NCBI GenBank assembly: GCA_009694835.1
Contig: SICC01000006.1
Location: 1 to 34,467, forward strand
Origin: Patescibacteria group bacterium
GTDB lineage: Bacteria; Patescibacteriota; SICC01
Length of the DNA: 34,467 nucleotides
Direction of reading: 5' to 3'
Position numbers and translations under genes: made by a program. This document shows positions 15,554 to 22,690 of this stretch, one piece after another. Position 1 is the stretch's first letter. Each line of letters starts with the position of its first letter. The notes beneath the pieces are model-generated. The model was given only the letters and a program-made list of their open reading frames with translations, was not told the origin of the DNA and did no database searches.

Positions 15554-16660
15554 TTACCCTTTCACGCCCTCGGCAATAACGTATTGGGACTTTCCAACGC
15601 GCGCAAATTTGGATTTGTCTTGGAGATTAATCAGGATGGTATTCTCCGAGACGTGTCGTTGCTTGAGCACTTTTTCCATGACGTCGGCACGTTCCATTGG
15701 CTCACCCGATGTGGTCAGGACTTGCTTAATGACGTCTGAGACCGTACCGGTCAGGTAGCCCCAATCTTTCAGGGCGTAAATCCCCCGACCAATCAGCACG
15801 AATTCATCACCGTTGATGAGCTCGTTATGCACGGCCTGGGTAGTGACGGGTTTCGCATCGAATTTGGCTTCCCTGATCTTCTCGGTGATGTCCTTGAAGT
15901 GGAGCGGTGTCTGCGTCTCTTTTAAGACGAACAATGTTTTCTCACGAATGTTCTTCGGGTTGATGTCTGACCAGGTGGCCAGACCGTAATGGGTGGCGTC
16001 AGCCATGACGAATCCTTTACTGTATTGCAGAACGGATTCGACCAGTGGCTCGGTGACCAAGTGGGCGTGGTCGCCAAGTTGGTCTTGTTTGGTGACGGCA
16101 TCCAGCAGTTCAGCCGGTGTCAGCGATTTCTTAGCGGTCTTGAGGGCGCTAACAAGTAGCGGTCGGGCGGCATTTGCAGCTTCTAGGTGGGCTTTGGACA
16201 GCCCATACGACGCGTCGACTTCTTTAGACTCAGCTTCGAGAACGACTTCACCAGAGGCTTCGAGCAGGAACTTCATCGAGTTGATGCTAGCTGGTGTCTG
16301 TTGGCTTTCTGGCAGGAATTCCTGGGCTAGTTGGGTTTGTCCCATCACTCCCCCGGCTTCACGAATCAGTCCCATCGCGAGGCGGAGGATGTCGGTCAGC
16401 GGACCTTTCTTTAACTGGTCTTTGAATTTGGTCAAGCCCTGTTTCTCGATCTGGCGGACGCGTTCGCGACTAACCCCGTAGCCGGATCCAATCTCTTGGA
16501 GCGTCTCAACTGATCCGTCGCGCAGTCCTGAGCGCCTGGCAATGACCTCAGATTCACGCGGCCGGAGCTCGTCTAAGGCGGCGAGTACGGCTTCGTGGGT
16601 CGGAACCTGCTTCTTGAGCTGGTCCTGGGTAATCTGAATGATGGTTTTTAGGTCAGCCAT
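15554..16660 (-). CDS. Sigma-70 region 4 / HARE-HTH fusion transcription regulator
   Basis: Residues about 27-85 form a sigma region 4-like helix-turn-helix: ELRPRESEVIARRSGL and GVSRERVRQIEKQGLTK are the -35-recognition signature. There is no region 2 or 3, so this is not a complete sigma factor. After winged-helix-like sequence (about 150-230), residues about 238-300 (NIREKTLFVLKETQTPLHFK ending in LIGRGIYALKDWGY) resemble the HARE-HTH domain of RNA polymerase delta subunits. Another winged-helix-like unit closes the protein. This suggests an RNA polymerase-associated regulator. It has its own near-consensus promoter and heads the operon with the TraD-like ATPase. The ATG at 16660 has no clear ribosome site. 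Confidence 0.85.
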   Translation of the reverse strand: MADLKTIIQITQDQLKKQVPTHEAVLAALDELRPRESEVIARRSGLRDGSVETLQEIGSGYGVSRERVRQIEKQGLTKFKDQLKKGPLTDILRLAMGLIREAGGVMGQTQLAQEFLPESQQTPASINSMKFLLEASGEVVLEAESKEVDASYGLSKAHLEAANAARPLLVSALKTAKKSLTPAELLDAVTKQDQLGDHAHLVTEPLVESVLQYSKGFVMADATHYGLATWSDINPKNIREKTLFVLKETQTPLHFKDITEKIREAKFDAKPVTTQAVHNELINGDEFVLIGRGIYALKDWGYLTGTVSDVIKQVLTTSGEPMERADVMEKVLKQRHVSENTILINLQDKSKFARVGKSQYVIAEGVKG

Positions 16661-16676
16661 GGCTTTTATTGGGAAT

Positions 16677-16686
16677 AAGACGTCTT
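16677..16686. promoter_or_regulatory. Perfect palindrome between promoter and start of the sigma4-HARE gene
   Basis: AAGACGTCTT is a perfect 10 bp palindrome lying about 9-18 bases downstream of the predicted transcription start and 17 bases before the ATG. It could be an operator, possibly for autoregulation. No second copy was noticed nearby. Confidence 0.35.
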
Positions 16687-16701
16687 TTGAGTGAGTTGGT
16701 T

Positions 16702-16730
16702 ACTATATCACTTACTCGTGCTTTTGTCAA
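16702..16730 (-). promoter_or_regulatory. Near-consensus sigma70 promoter of the sigma4-HARE operon
   Basis: On the minus strand the boxes read TTGACA, 17 bases, TATAGT: six of six and five of six consensus positions with the ideal spacer. It is the strongest promoter in the window. Transcription would start near 16695, giving a leader of about 35 bases. Confidence 0.85.
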
Positions 16731-16753
16731 GAGCTAGAGGCGTTCAGGCAACT

Positions 16754-16777
16754 AAAAACAGCGGCTATGAACCGCTG
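16754..16777 (-). terminator. Intrinsic terminator after the small two-helix membrane protein
   Basis: On the minus strand CAGCGG-TTCATAG-CCGCTG is a perfect six-base stem followed immediately by TTTTT. It closes the unit of the 67-residue membrane protein and isolates the sigma4-HARE promoter downstream. Confidence 0.75.
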
Positions 16778-16810
16778 GTGAGCACAACGACCGGTAACGG
16801 ACGAATGAAA

Positions 16811-17014
16811 TCAGGTCTTAGTTTTCTTCTTAACGACCAATCGAACGAGTTTGATCAATTGGAAGTAGACCACACCAGCTAGGGCTAGTCCGGTCAGGGA
16901 GAGGATATCCGAACTGTTCAAACCGAATCCCCCGGCTACCCAAACAATGCCGATGGCGGCCAAGGCGTAGAGGCAGATGACATTGACGCGGCGGAATGTG
17001 TCGTAGAGGCTCAT
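16811..17014 (-). CDS. Small two-helix membrane protein
   Basis: The 67-residue product has two hydrophobic helices (VICLYALAAIGIVWVAGGFGL and LTGLALAGVVYFQLIKLVRLVV) and a Lys-rich C-terminus (KKKTKT). The family is unknown to me. There is no ribosome site ahead of the ATG. A terminator-like hairpin with seven Ts ends only about 15 bases upstream, and a promoter lies upstream of that. A clear intrinsic terminator follows the gene. The flanking signals support a real, possibly attenuated, transcription unit. Confidence 0.62.
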   Translation of the reverse strand: MSLYDTFRRVNVICLYALAAIGIVWVAGGFGLNSSDILSLTGLALAGVVYFQLIKLVRLVVKKKTKT

Positions 17015-17029
17015 ATTTCTAGTAGGAAT

Positions 17030-17057
17030 AAAAAAATCGGCCGTGTTTCGGTCGATT
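17030..17057 (-). terminator. Leader terminator hairpin with T7 tract
   Basis: On the minus strand AATCGACCG-AAACA-CGGCCGATT forms a stem with one A-C mismatch, followed by a run of Ts. It can end transcripts of the lysS-to-TfoX operon and also those from the promoter at 17102-17130. Only 15 bases separate it from the ATG at 17014, an attenuator-like arrangement. Confidence 0.65.
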
Positions 17058-17095
17058 TCCCTTATGCGTAACGGCTGTGCCGCGTTCTCCGTTTA
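17030..17095 (-). ncRNA. Candidate short RNA or attenuated leader
   Basis: A promoter at 17102-17130 and a terminator at 17030-17057 would define an RNA of about 66 bases. It contains a further small hairpin, CGGC-ACA-GCCG. The GCCGT of that hairpin can also pair with ACGGC in the 3' arm of the terminator, so an antiterminator fold is possible. I do not recognise a known riboswitch or small RNA family. It may be an independent small RNA or the regulated leader of the 67-residue membrane protein. Confidence 0.4.
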
Positions 17096-17101
17096 CTCAT
17101 C

Positions 17102-17130
17102 AACTTAACAGAAAAAGCCTTGGTTGTCAA
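17102..17130 (-). promoter_or_regulatory. Sigma70-type promoter between the TfoX-like gene and the small membrane protein
   Basis: On the minus strand TTGACA, 17 bases, TAAGTT: a perfect -35, an ideal spacer and a -10 matching at four positions. The predicted start is near 17095. Confidence 0.6.
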
Positions 17131-17134
17131 TGAT

Positions 17135-17512
17135 TTACGCCTGTGGACCGAGGCGGAATCGAACCGCCGACACAGGTTGTTCACGTATAGCGTCAGCTTC
17201 AGCCACGTTCTTCAGCGATGCAACGGTCAACTTTTCCCATTCGTCCACGTAGCGCGGTGGAATCACCAGCCAGTTCTTCATGAATCGACCCTTTTGAGGT
17301 TCAAAGTAACCAACGTCTGGCTCATCCAGCCAAGCTTCTACGTCGGCTGGTGGTAATTTCACTAACAGACTGTCATGCCAGTAGGTCACAGCAATCTTGC
17401 CGTTGGCGGCTTTAAGGCACGGATGCCCCATCATCTGACTGACGGTGACACCTTCATCGCGCAACCCATGAGCAATGCTTTCAAATACGGGCTGATGATC
17501 TCCGGCGGCCAT
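17135..17512 (-). CDS. TfoX N-terminal-domain-like protein with abnormal C-terminus
   Basis: The first 100 residues resemble small stand-alone TfoX_N proteins: SQMMGHPCLKAANGKIAVTY, DSLLVKLPPADVEAWLDEP, then KGRFMKNWLVIPP with the conserved M-K-x-W. The domain is linked to competence control in some bacteria, but the molecular role of single-domain forms is unclear. I use ATG 17512 (125 aa), one base after the PCD stop, not the TTG at 17524. The last residues (AVRFRLGPQA) are translated from a tRNA-like 3' end (17144-17168), so the natural C-terminus appears to have been replaced. It is the last gene of the lysS-to-TfoX chain. Confidence 0.8.
   Translation of the reverse strand: MAAGDHQPVFESIAHGLRDEGVTVSQMMGHPCLKAANGKIAVTYWHDSLLVKLPPADVEAWLDEPDVGYFEPQKGRFMKNWLVIPPRYVDEWEKLTVASLKNVAEADAIREQPVSAVRFRLGPQA
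17144..17168 (-). other. tRNA 3'-end fragment (T arm plus acceptor strand)
   Basis: On the minus strand GGCGG-TTCGATT-CCGCC is a canonical tRNA T arm (TTC, R57, A58). It is followed by a seven-base acceptor-like strand TCGGTCC and a discriminator A. The matching 5' acceptor GGACCGA, D arm and anticodon arm are absent from the 60 bases upstream, which are coding. It looks like a partial tRNA gene, such as a recombination scar. Chance resemblance cannot be excluded. Confidence 0.5.
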
Positions 17513-17513
17513 G

Positions 17514-17798
17514 CTATTCGCCAATCTCTTCTATCGCTTCGGCCAGCTTGATGTCTTTTTCCGTCACTCCCCCGGCGTCATGCGAGGAGAGATTCAGCGT
17601 GACTTTGTTGAAGCGGATGTCGATATCCGGGTGGTGGTCCTGCTCTTCGGCCGCACTGGCGACGTGGTTCACGAAATCCATCGCTTGCCCAAAATCTTCG
17701 AACTCGAAGGTCTTGGTTATCGACGTACCGGAAGCACTCCATCCTTCGAGCGGGCCGAGGCGGGAGTCGATTTCGTCAGCGGTGAATGCTTTTGACAC
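17514..17798 (-). CDS. Pterin-4a-carbinolamine dehydratase (PCD/DCoH family)
   Basis: PCD dehydrates 4a-hydroxy-tetrahydropterin, the by-product of pterin-dependent hydroxylases. The 94-residue length and fold signature fit well: FVNHVASAAEEQDHHPDIDI contains the E-x3-H-H-P active-site motif, followed by NKVTLNLSSHDAGGVTEKDI. No aromatic amino acid hydroxylase is in the window, so the protein may serve another pterin/folate or regulatory role. It starts with GTG; an AGGA overlaps the stop of the upstream small membrane gene, implying coupled translation. Confidence 0.93.
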   Translation of the reverse strand: MSKAFTADEIDSRLGPLEGWSASGTSITKTFEFEDFGQAMDFVNHVASAAEEQDHHPDIDIRFNKVTLNLSSHDAGGVTEKDIKLAEAIEEIGE

Positions 17799-17802
17799 GT
17801 TC

Positions 17803-18057
17803 CTATTTTACAACGGGATGCCGTTTTCGCAGGAGGCGCTGAAAGAACAGCGTGAACCACAGGGTCGCGGTAAAGACATTGACGATAGCCGTGAACCAGA
17901 GCGAGAGGCTGGCAAACGTCACGACAAAAATGCTTAAGATGGCCGCCGTAATCAGACTGGTAGCTGGGGCGGGTTTTTCCTTGGCGAGGACGGTCGGAAT
18001 GAGCGAGAGCGTGATAATGAACGATCCTCCGGAAATGACCAGGTCTTGCCAGCTCAT
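17803..18057 (-). CDS. Small polytopic membrane protein downstream of secA
   Basis: From ATG 18057 the product has 84 residues and about three membrane helices (LVISGGSFIITLSLIPTVL, SLITAAILSIFVVTFASLSLWF and IVNVFTATLWFTLFF), ending RLLRKRH. The ORF track starts at 18105, inside secA. I prefer 18057 because it forms the ATGA stop-start overlap with the secA stop. The family is unknown to me, and a link to Sec export is only suggested by position. Confidence 0.7.
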   Translation of the reverse strand: MSWQDLVISGGSFIITLSLIPTVLAKEKPAPATSLITAAILSIFVVTFASLSLWFTAIVNVFTATLWFTLFFQRLLRKRHPVVK

Positions 18058-20846
18058 TTCTTGGCCAGGTTCGCTTGGTGCTCCGGAGAATTGATCAAGC
18101 CGCATTTCTTATACTTCAAACCAGAACCACACGGGCATGGGTCGTTGCGACCGACTTTCGGTTCACTGGAGGTGGAAGCGTTGGGGGCTTTCTTGTTACG
18201 TGATTTTACGGTGACGGTGGCGCTACCCTCTTGGGTGGTGGTAGCTTCGGGCTCACTTGGCTTGGCCAGCTCTTCGGCGTGATCCGGTGAAATAGTTTCG
18301 GACTTTCCGTCCGGCGTGCGAACAGTAACTTGTGGGTCTGACTTCGGAGTACCAACGCCCGGTGTCTGGTGTTCGTCGAGTGGTTCTTCACCAGGCTCTT
18401 TCTTGCCAATAACTGGCTTACCCGATGATCCCTTCTCGCCGCCCTTGGTGGTATTAACGTTACGGGCGGCCAATTCCACGTCCGTCGGTTTCTGTTCCTC
18501 GGCCATGCTGACCTTGAAGATGGTGTGCGTAAACTCGGCTTGGATGTTTCCGAGTAGTTGCTCGAACAAGCGGTAGCCTTCGCCTTTGTATTCTGTCAGC
18601 GGGTCCTTCTGGCCATACCCGCGCAAACCGACGCCTTCACGAAGGTGTTCCATAGCGTCCAGGTGATCCACCCAAAGCTGGTCGATGGTTTGAAGCATCA
18701 GGAGTCGTTCGAGCTTCCGGACGTTTTCTTCACCTTGCTGGGTCTCCTTTTGGCCATAGGCGTCGCTCAGAATATTAACCAGAGCTTCGCGGAGTTTGTC
18801 TCGCTCGCGAACAGCCTTGAGTGACTCGGCCAGATTACCGTCGGCTGGGACGATTGAGTTGATGCCTTCGGAGATCTTTTGGTAATCCCACTCGCCGGGG
18901 TCATCCCCTGGCGTATGGATGGCCAAGAGCAAGTCGACTTCTTGGGCAAACATATCTTTGACGTCCTGCTTGAGATCTTCTTGCTCGAGGATCTTTCGGC
19001 GGCGAGTATAAATAACTTCACGATGGGCGTTCATGACATCGTCGTATTCCACGACGTGCTTGCGGATGTCGAAGTTGTGCCCTTCTACCTTCTTTTGGGC
19101 CGACTCGATGGATTTGGAAATAATCTTGGCTTCAATCGGTTGGTCGTCCGGTAACTTTAACTTCTCCATCACGCCCTTGATCCGATCGCCGGCAAAGATG
19201 CGCATTAGGTCGTCTTCAAGTGAGACGAAGAATTGTGATGAACCTGGATCACCCTGACGAGCCGCGCGACCGCGGAGCTGGTTGTCGATTCGCCTGGCCT
19301 CGTGGCGTTCCGATCCAATCACATGCAAGCCACCGACTTCGGCTACGCCTTTACCGAGTTTGATATCGGTACCGCGTCCGGCCATATTAGTCGAAACGGT
19401 CACAGAGCCAGCCTTGCCCGCCCCCGCAATGATGTCGGCTTCTCGAGCGTGATTCTTGGCGTTCAAGATCTCATGCTTCACACCGGCAGCTTTGAGGTGC
19501 TTGGCGAGCCGTTCCGACTTCTCGACCGCAATCGTACCGAGCAAGACGGGCTGCTTCTTCTCGGTCCGCACTTTGACGTCCTGAGCAATGGCTTTGAACT
19601 TGGCGTCCTCGTTTTTGTAGATGAGGTCGTTCGAATCTTTTCGAACATTCGGCTTGTGGGTCGGGACCACCACCACGTCGACGGAGTAAATCTTGCCGAA
19701 CTCTTCCTTCTCCGTCTCAGCCGTACCGGTCATACCGCCGAGTTTCTCGTACAGACGGAAGTAGTTCTGGAACGTGATGGTCGCCATCGTCCGCGACTCT
19801 TCCTTGATCTCGACGCCTTCTTTGGCCTCGATAGCCTGGTGAAGTCCTTCCGAGAAGCGCCGGCCCGGTTGGAGTCGTCCGGTGAACTCATCGACGATGA
19901 TTACTTCTCCGTCTTTGACGACGTATTGCTTGTCGCGGAGGTAGAGTACCTGGGCCTGAAGGGCTTGTTCGAGGTGGTGGACTTGTGAAAGGCCACCAGC
20001 TTCGTAAATATTCTTCACGCCGAGGAACTCCTCGACCTTTTTGATGCCGGCGTCGGTTAGCGGAACGGCCCGGCGTTTTTCGTCGACAGTGAAGTCTTGG
20101 TCTTTGACGAGTTTCGGAACGAGCCCGGCAAAGCGTTTGTAGGCTTCCCCGCTCTTCTCAGCCGGGGCAGAAATAATTAACGGCGTGCGGGATTCATCGA
20201 TCAGAATAGAGTCGACCTCATCGACGATGGCGTAACTTAACGGTCGCTGAACGACTTCTTCCATCGAGCTGACCATGTTGTCACGCAGATAATCAAAGCC
20301 GAACTCATTATTAGTACCGTAGGTGACGTCGGCGGCGTAGGCTTCCTTCTTCTCGTCTTGTGGCTGCTCGTGGTAGATGGCCCCGACAGAGAGTCCCAGG
20401 AACTGGTAGACCTGCCCCATCCATTCCGTATCGCGTTTGGCGAGGTATTCGTTGACAGTGACCACATGGACACCCTTGCCGGCTAAGGCGTTCAGGTAGA
20501 CCGGCAGCGTGGCCGTCAGGGTTTTACCTTCACCCGTCTTCATTTCGGAAACGCGGCCGTTATGGAGAGCGTAGGCACCCATCAATTGAACGTCGAACGG
20601 ACGCTCCTTGATCACCCGACTGGCGGCTTCGCGGACAACGGCGAACGCTTCGGGCAAGAGGTCGTCCAGAGACTCCCCTTGCTCGATTCGCTGCCTAAAC
20701 TCTCCCGTCTTCTTCTTTAGTCCGGCGTCAGTTAGCTTCTTAGTGTCGTCGGCCAAGGCGTTAATTTTTTTGACAGCCTTACCCGCCCGCCGCAGTTCAC
20801 CCGCGGTGGTATCGCCCGACAGTCGTTTGAATATTCCTAAGGCCAT
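18054..20846 (-). CDS. secA: Preprotein translocase ATPase SecA
   Basis: SecA drives export of unfolded proteins through SecYEG. Motifs: SEMKTGEGKTLTATLPVYL (Walker A, K108), VHVVTVNEYLAKRD, YAIVDEVDSILIDESRTPLI (Walker B), TNMAGRGTDIKLG and DNQLRGRAARQGDPGSSQF. A charged linker leads to a C-terminal SEC-C zinc motif, NDPCPCGSGLKYKKCG. The fourth zinc ligand, usually Cys or His right after the third Cys, is Gly here. Length (930 aa) is normal. The start shares one base with the hpf stop (TGATG), and the stop overlaps the next gene (ATGA). Confidence 0.97.
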   Translation of the reverse strand: MALGIFKRLSGDTTAGELRRAGKAVKKINALADDTKKLTDAGLKKKTGEFRQRIEQGESLDDLLPEAFAVVREAASRVIKERPFDVQLMGAYALHNGRVSEMKTGEGKTLTATLPVYLNALAGKGVHVVTVNEYLAKRDTEWMGQVYQFLGLSVGAIYHEQPQDEKKEAYAADVTYGTNNEFGFDYLRDNMVSSMEEVVQRPLSYAIVDEVDSILIDESRTPLIISAPAEKSGEAYKRFAGLVPKLVKDQDFTVDEKRRAVPLTDAGIKKVEEFLGVKNIYEAGGLSQVHHLEQALQAQVLYLRDKQYVVKDGEVIIVDEFTGRLQPGRRFSEGLHQAIEAKEGVEIKEESRTMATITFQNYFRLYEKLGGMTGTAETEKEEFGKIYSVDVVVVPTHKPNVRKDSNDLIYKNEDAKFKAIAQDVKVRTEKKQPVLLGTIAVEKSERLAKHLKAAGVKHEILNAKNHAREADIIAGAGKAGSVTVSTNMAGRGTDIKLGKGVAEVGGLHVIGSERHEARRIDNQLRGRAARQGDPGSSQFFVSLEDDLMRIFAGDRIKGVMEKLKLPDDQPIEAKIISKSIESAQKKVEGHNFDIRKHVVEYDDVMNAHREVIYTRRRKILEQEDLKQDVKDMFAQEVDLLLAIHTPGDDPGEWDYQKISEGINSIVPADGNLAESLKAVRERDKLREALVNILSDAYGQKETQQGEENVRKLERLLMLQTIDQLWVDHLDAMEHLREGVGLRGYGQKDPLTEYKGEGYRLFEQLLGNIQAEFTHTIFKVSMAEEQKPTDVELAARNVNTTKGGEKGSSGKPVIGKKEPGEEPLDEHQTPGVGTPKSDPQVTVRTPDGKSETISPDHAEELAKPSEPEATTTQEGSATVTVKSRNKKAPNASTSSEPKVGRNDPCPCGSGLKYKKCGLINSPEHQANLAKK

Positions 20847-21247
20847 CAGGCAGACTCGTCTCCCTCGGGAGCACGCAAGTCAGGTTCGATTGAAGCCTCG
20901 TCTTTGGCTTTGGTCAAATCTTTACGGATGTGGTCCCGGTAACGTTCTTCTTGGCGGCGCAGCGGCTCGCGCAGCTTATTCACGCAGCCATCGATGGCGG
21001 CGTGCATTTCCGGAGCGGAAAATTCCATGTTGACGATATCTTTCTCACCCAAGTTAGAGATGGTGATATGGCAGGTATTCCGGGTGTCGGCTGTATTCGA
21101 TGGAGTACGAGTCAGCTTGATGTCAGCGAGTGCACCTTCCTGATGCTTCGGAATAATCAGCTTCTCGAGCTTGCCAACCTTCTCGGTGGCGTAGTCTTTT
21201 GAATCGACTGGTACGTCGTCGCCAACCGTGGTGATTTGGATTCTCAT
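20846..21247 (-). CDS. hpf: Ribosome hibernation factor, short HPF/RaiA type
   Basis: The 133-residue protein matches the single-domain HPF/YfiA family that binds the 30S decoding region and silences ribosomes under stress. The pattern includes MRIQITTVGDDVPVDSKDYA, EKVGKLEKLI, then HITISNLGEKDIVNMEFSAP and MHAAIDGCVNKLREPLRR. It lacks the C-terminal dimerisation domain of long HPF; the acidic tail is probably disordered. It overlaps serS by 4 bp and secA by 1 bp. hpf next to secA is a common bacterial arrangement. Confidence 0.92.
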   Translation of the reverse strand: MRIQITTVGDDVPVDSKDYATEKVGKLEKLIIPKHQEGALADIKLTRTPSNTADTRNTCHITISNLGEKDIVNMEFSAPEMHAAIDGCVNKLREPLRRQEERYRDHIRKDLTKAKDEASIEPDLRAPEGDESA

Positions 21248-22458
21248 GTAGTAGTTCCGTCTGGCTCAATTTTCTTAAATGACAGGTGCTCGTGCAGTAC
21301 CTGCGGCATATCTACACTACCATCGTCGTTCTGGTAATTCTCGGTAATGGCGATGATGGCCCGTCCGATAGCCACGGCGGTGTTGTTGAGCGTGTGGACG
21401 AACTCGCCGTTATGCTTAATCTTCAGACGTCGGGCTTGGAAATCGGTATCGTTTGAGTTCGAGGCCACTTCCATATACTTGTTGTCCCCTGGCAGCCAGG
21501 CTTCGATGTCATACTTCTTGGCGTTCGGTGCGCCCAGCTCCCGAGCGCAAATATTGAGGACTCGGAATGGAATGCCAAGCGAGGTCCAAAATTCCTCAGC
21601 CGTTTTTTGAAGCTTTTCGTGGGCTTCCCACGATTTACTTGGATCACTGAAAATAAACAGCTCTAACTTATCGAATTCATGGCCGCGCATGATTCCCTTG
21701 GTGTCTTTGCCGTAACTTCCCGCTTCCCGGCGGTAGACCGGCGCAAAGCCGATGTATTTTACGGGTAGCTCGTCTAACGTCTCACTGGCGTGGTAGCTGG
21801 CTAGAGGGACTTCAGATGTGCCGGACAGATATTTTTTCGCATCCTTTTCAGTCTCGTCTTCAACGGCGTAGATTTCGCTTACTTCCGCCGGAAAGAATCC
21901 TGTACCAAACATGGCTTCTTCATTAACAATACTCGGCGGTCGCATCGGCACGAAGCCTTTTTCCTGGTAGTAATCCATGGCGTAGCGGATGAGCGCAAAT
22001 TCTAGGTCGACTAAGGCACCTTTTAGAAACCAAAAACGATTTCCCGATACCTTAGCGCCGCGCTCAAAGTCGATCAGTGGTTTGATACCCGGAATCTCGT
22101 AGTGCGGTTTAGGATCATTAATTTTTGGCTTATTGCCGATTTCTTTCACCTCTTCATCAGCGTCGGTTGGAATGTCGCTTTCTGAAATATTCGGTAGTTG
22201 AAGGTAGAGCAGGTCGAATTCTTTATTCACTTTCTTCTGGTCAGTTTCGATCTTCTTCAGCTTTTCCTTGATGGCTTTGCCAGCCTTGGCGTCTTTGATT
22301 CTCTTTTGTTCAGCTCGGAGATCATCGAACTTTGATTGGTATTCCCGACGCAATCCATCGAGACGGATGAGCTTCATAACGTCGAGCTTCATACCGCGTC
22401 GTTCGACTTCATTGGTAATCAAATCAGGTTCGTCGCGGATGAGCTTGAGATCAATCAT
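21244..22458 (-). CDS. serS: Seryl-tRNA synthetase
   Basis: SerRS charges tRNA-Ser. An N-terminal coiled-coil tRNA-binding arm (about 28-105, Lys/Glu-rich) precedes the class II catalytic core. Motif 2 is YRREAGSYGKDTKGIMRGHEF; the serine/ATP site is GDNKYMEVASNSNDTDFQARR; motif 3 is NTAVAIGRAIIAITENYQ. Length (404 aa) is near the bacterial norm. The start overlaps the DUF2007-like gene by 4 bp (ATGA), and the stop overlaps hpf likewise. Confidence 0.96.
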   Translation of the reverse strand: MIDLKLIRDEPDLITNEVERRGMKLDVMKLIRLDGLRREYQSKFDDLRAEQKRIKDAKAGKAIKEKLKKIETDQKKVNKEFDLLYLQLPNISESDIPTDADEEVKEIGNKPKINDPKPHYEIPGIKPLIDFERGAKVSGNRFWFLKGALVDLEFALIRYAMDYYQEKGFVPMRPPSIVNEEAMFGTGFFPAEVSEIYAVEDETEKDAKKYLSGTSEVPLASYHASETLDELPVKYIGFAPVYRREAGSYGKDTKGIMRGHEFDKLELFIFSDPSKSWEAHEKLQKTAEEFWTSLGIPFRVLNICARELGAPNAKKYDIEAWLPGDNKYMEVASNSNDTDFQARRLKIKHNGEFVHTLNNTAVAIGRAIIAITENYQNDDGSVDMPQVLHEHLSFKKIEPDGTTT

Positions 22459-22658
22459 TCCAACACTTTCTTAGCAGCCTCAACCTTGTCCTTTGGCACT
22501 TTTATCTCGAATTCAGAACTAGCACCGAGGTAGGCGCTGGCGTCTCCTGGAACCAACACGACCGGAATCTTGGCCTCAGCCAACCGTTGCTGCATTAATT
22601 CAGCCATTGGCTCGTTCGGAGCTGTAGCTAGGGTGATCCAGTTTATATCTTCAGTCAT
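22455..22658 (-). CDS. DUF2007-like small protein
   Basis: The 67-residue protein fits the DUF2007 pattern: WITLATAPNEPMAELMQQRL followed by EAKIPVVLVPGD and a C-terminal FEIKVPKDKVEAAKKVLE. This is a small ferredoxin-like fold of unknown function, sometimes described as a putative signal-transducing protein. It lies between lysS (32 bases) and serS (4 bp overlap), so it is co-transcribed with both. Confidence 0.8.
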   Translation of the reverse strand: MTEDINWITLATAPNEPMAELMQQRLAEAKIPVVLVPGDASAYLGASSEFEIKVPKDKVEAAKKVLE

Positions 22659-22690
22659 AGATTTAGTTTCGCTTAATTTCTATTTCTTCG

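Noticed and set aside
17135-17220. A complete tRNA gene on the minus strand
   Set aside because: The T arm and 3' acceptor strand are there, but no matching 5' acceptor, D arm or anticodon arm could be found.
19302-19988. Plus-strand 228 aa ORF rich in Leu, Asp and His
   Set aside because: Antisense to the well-supported secA.
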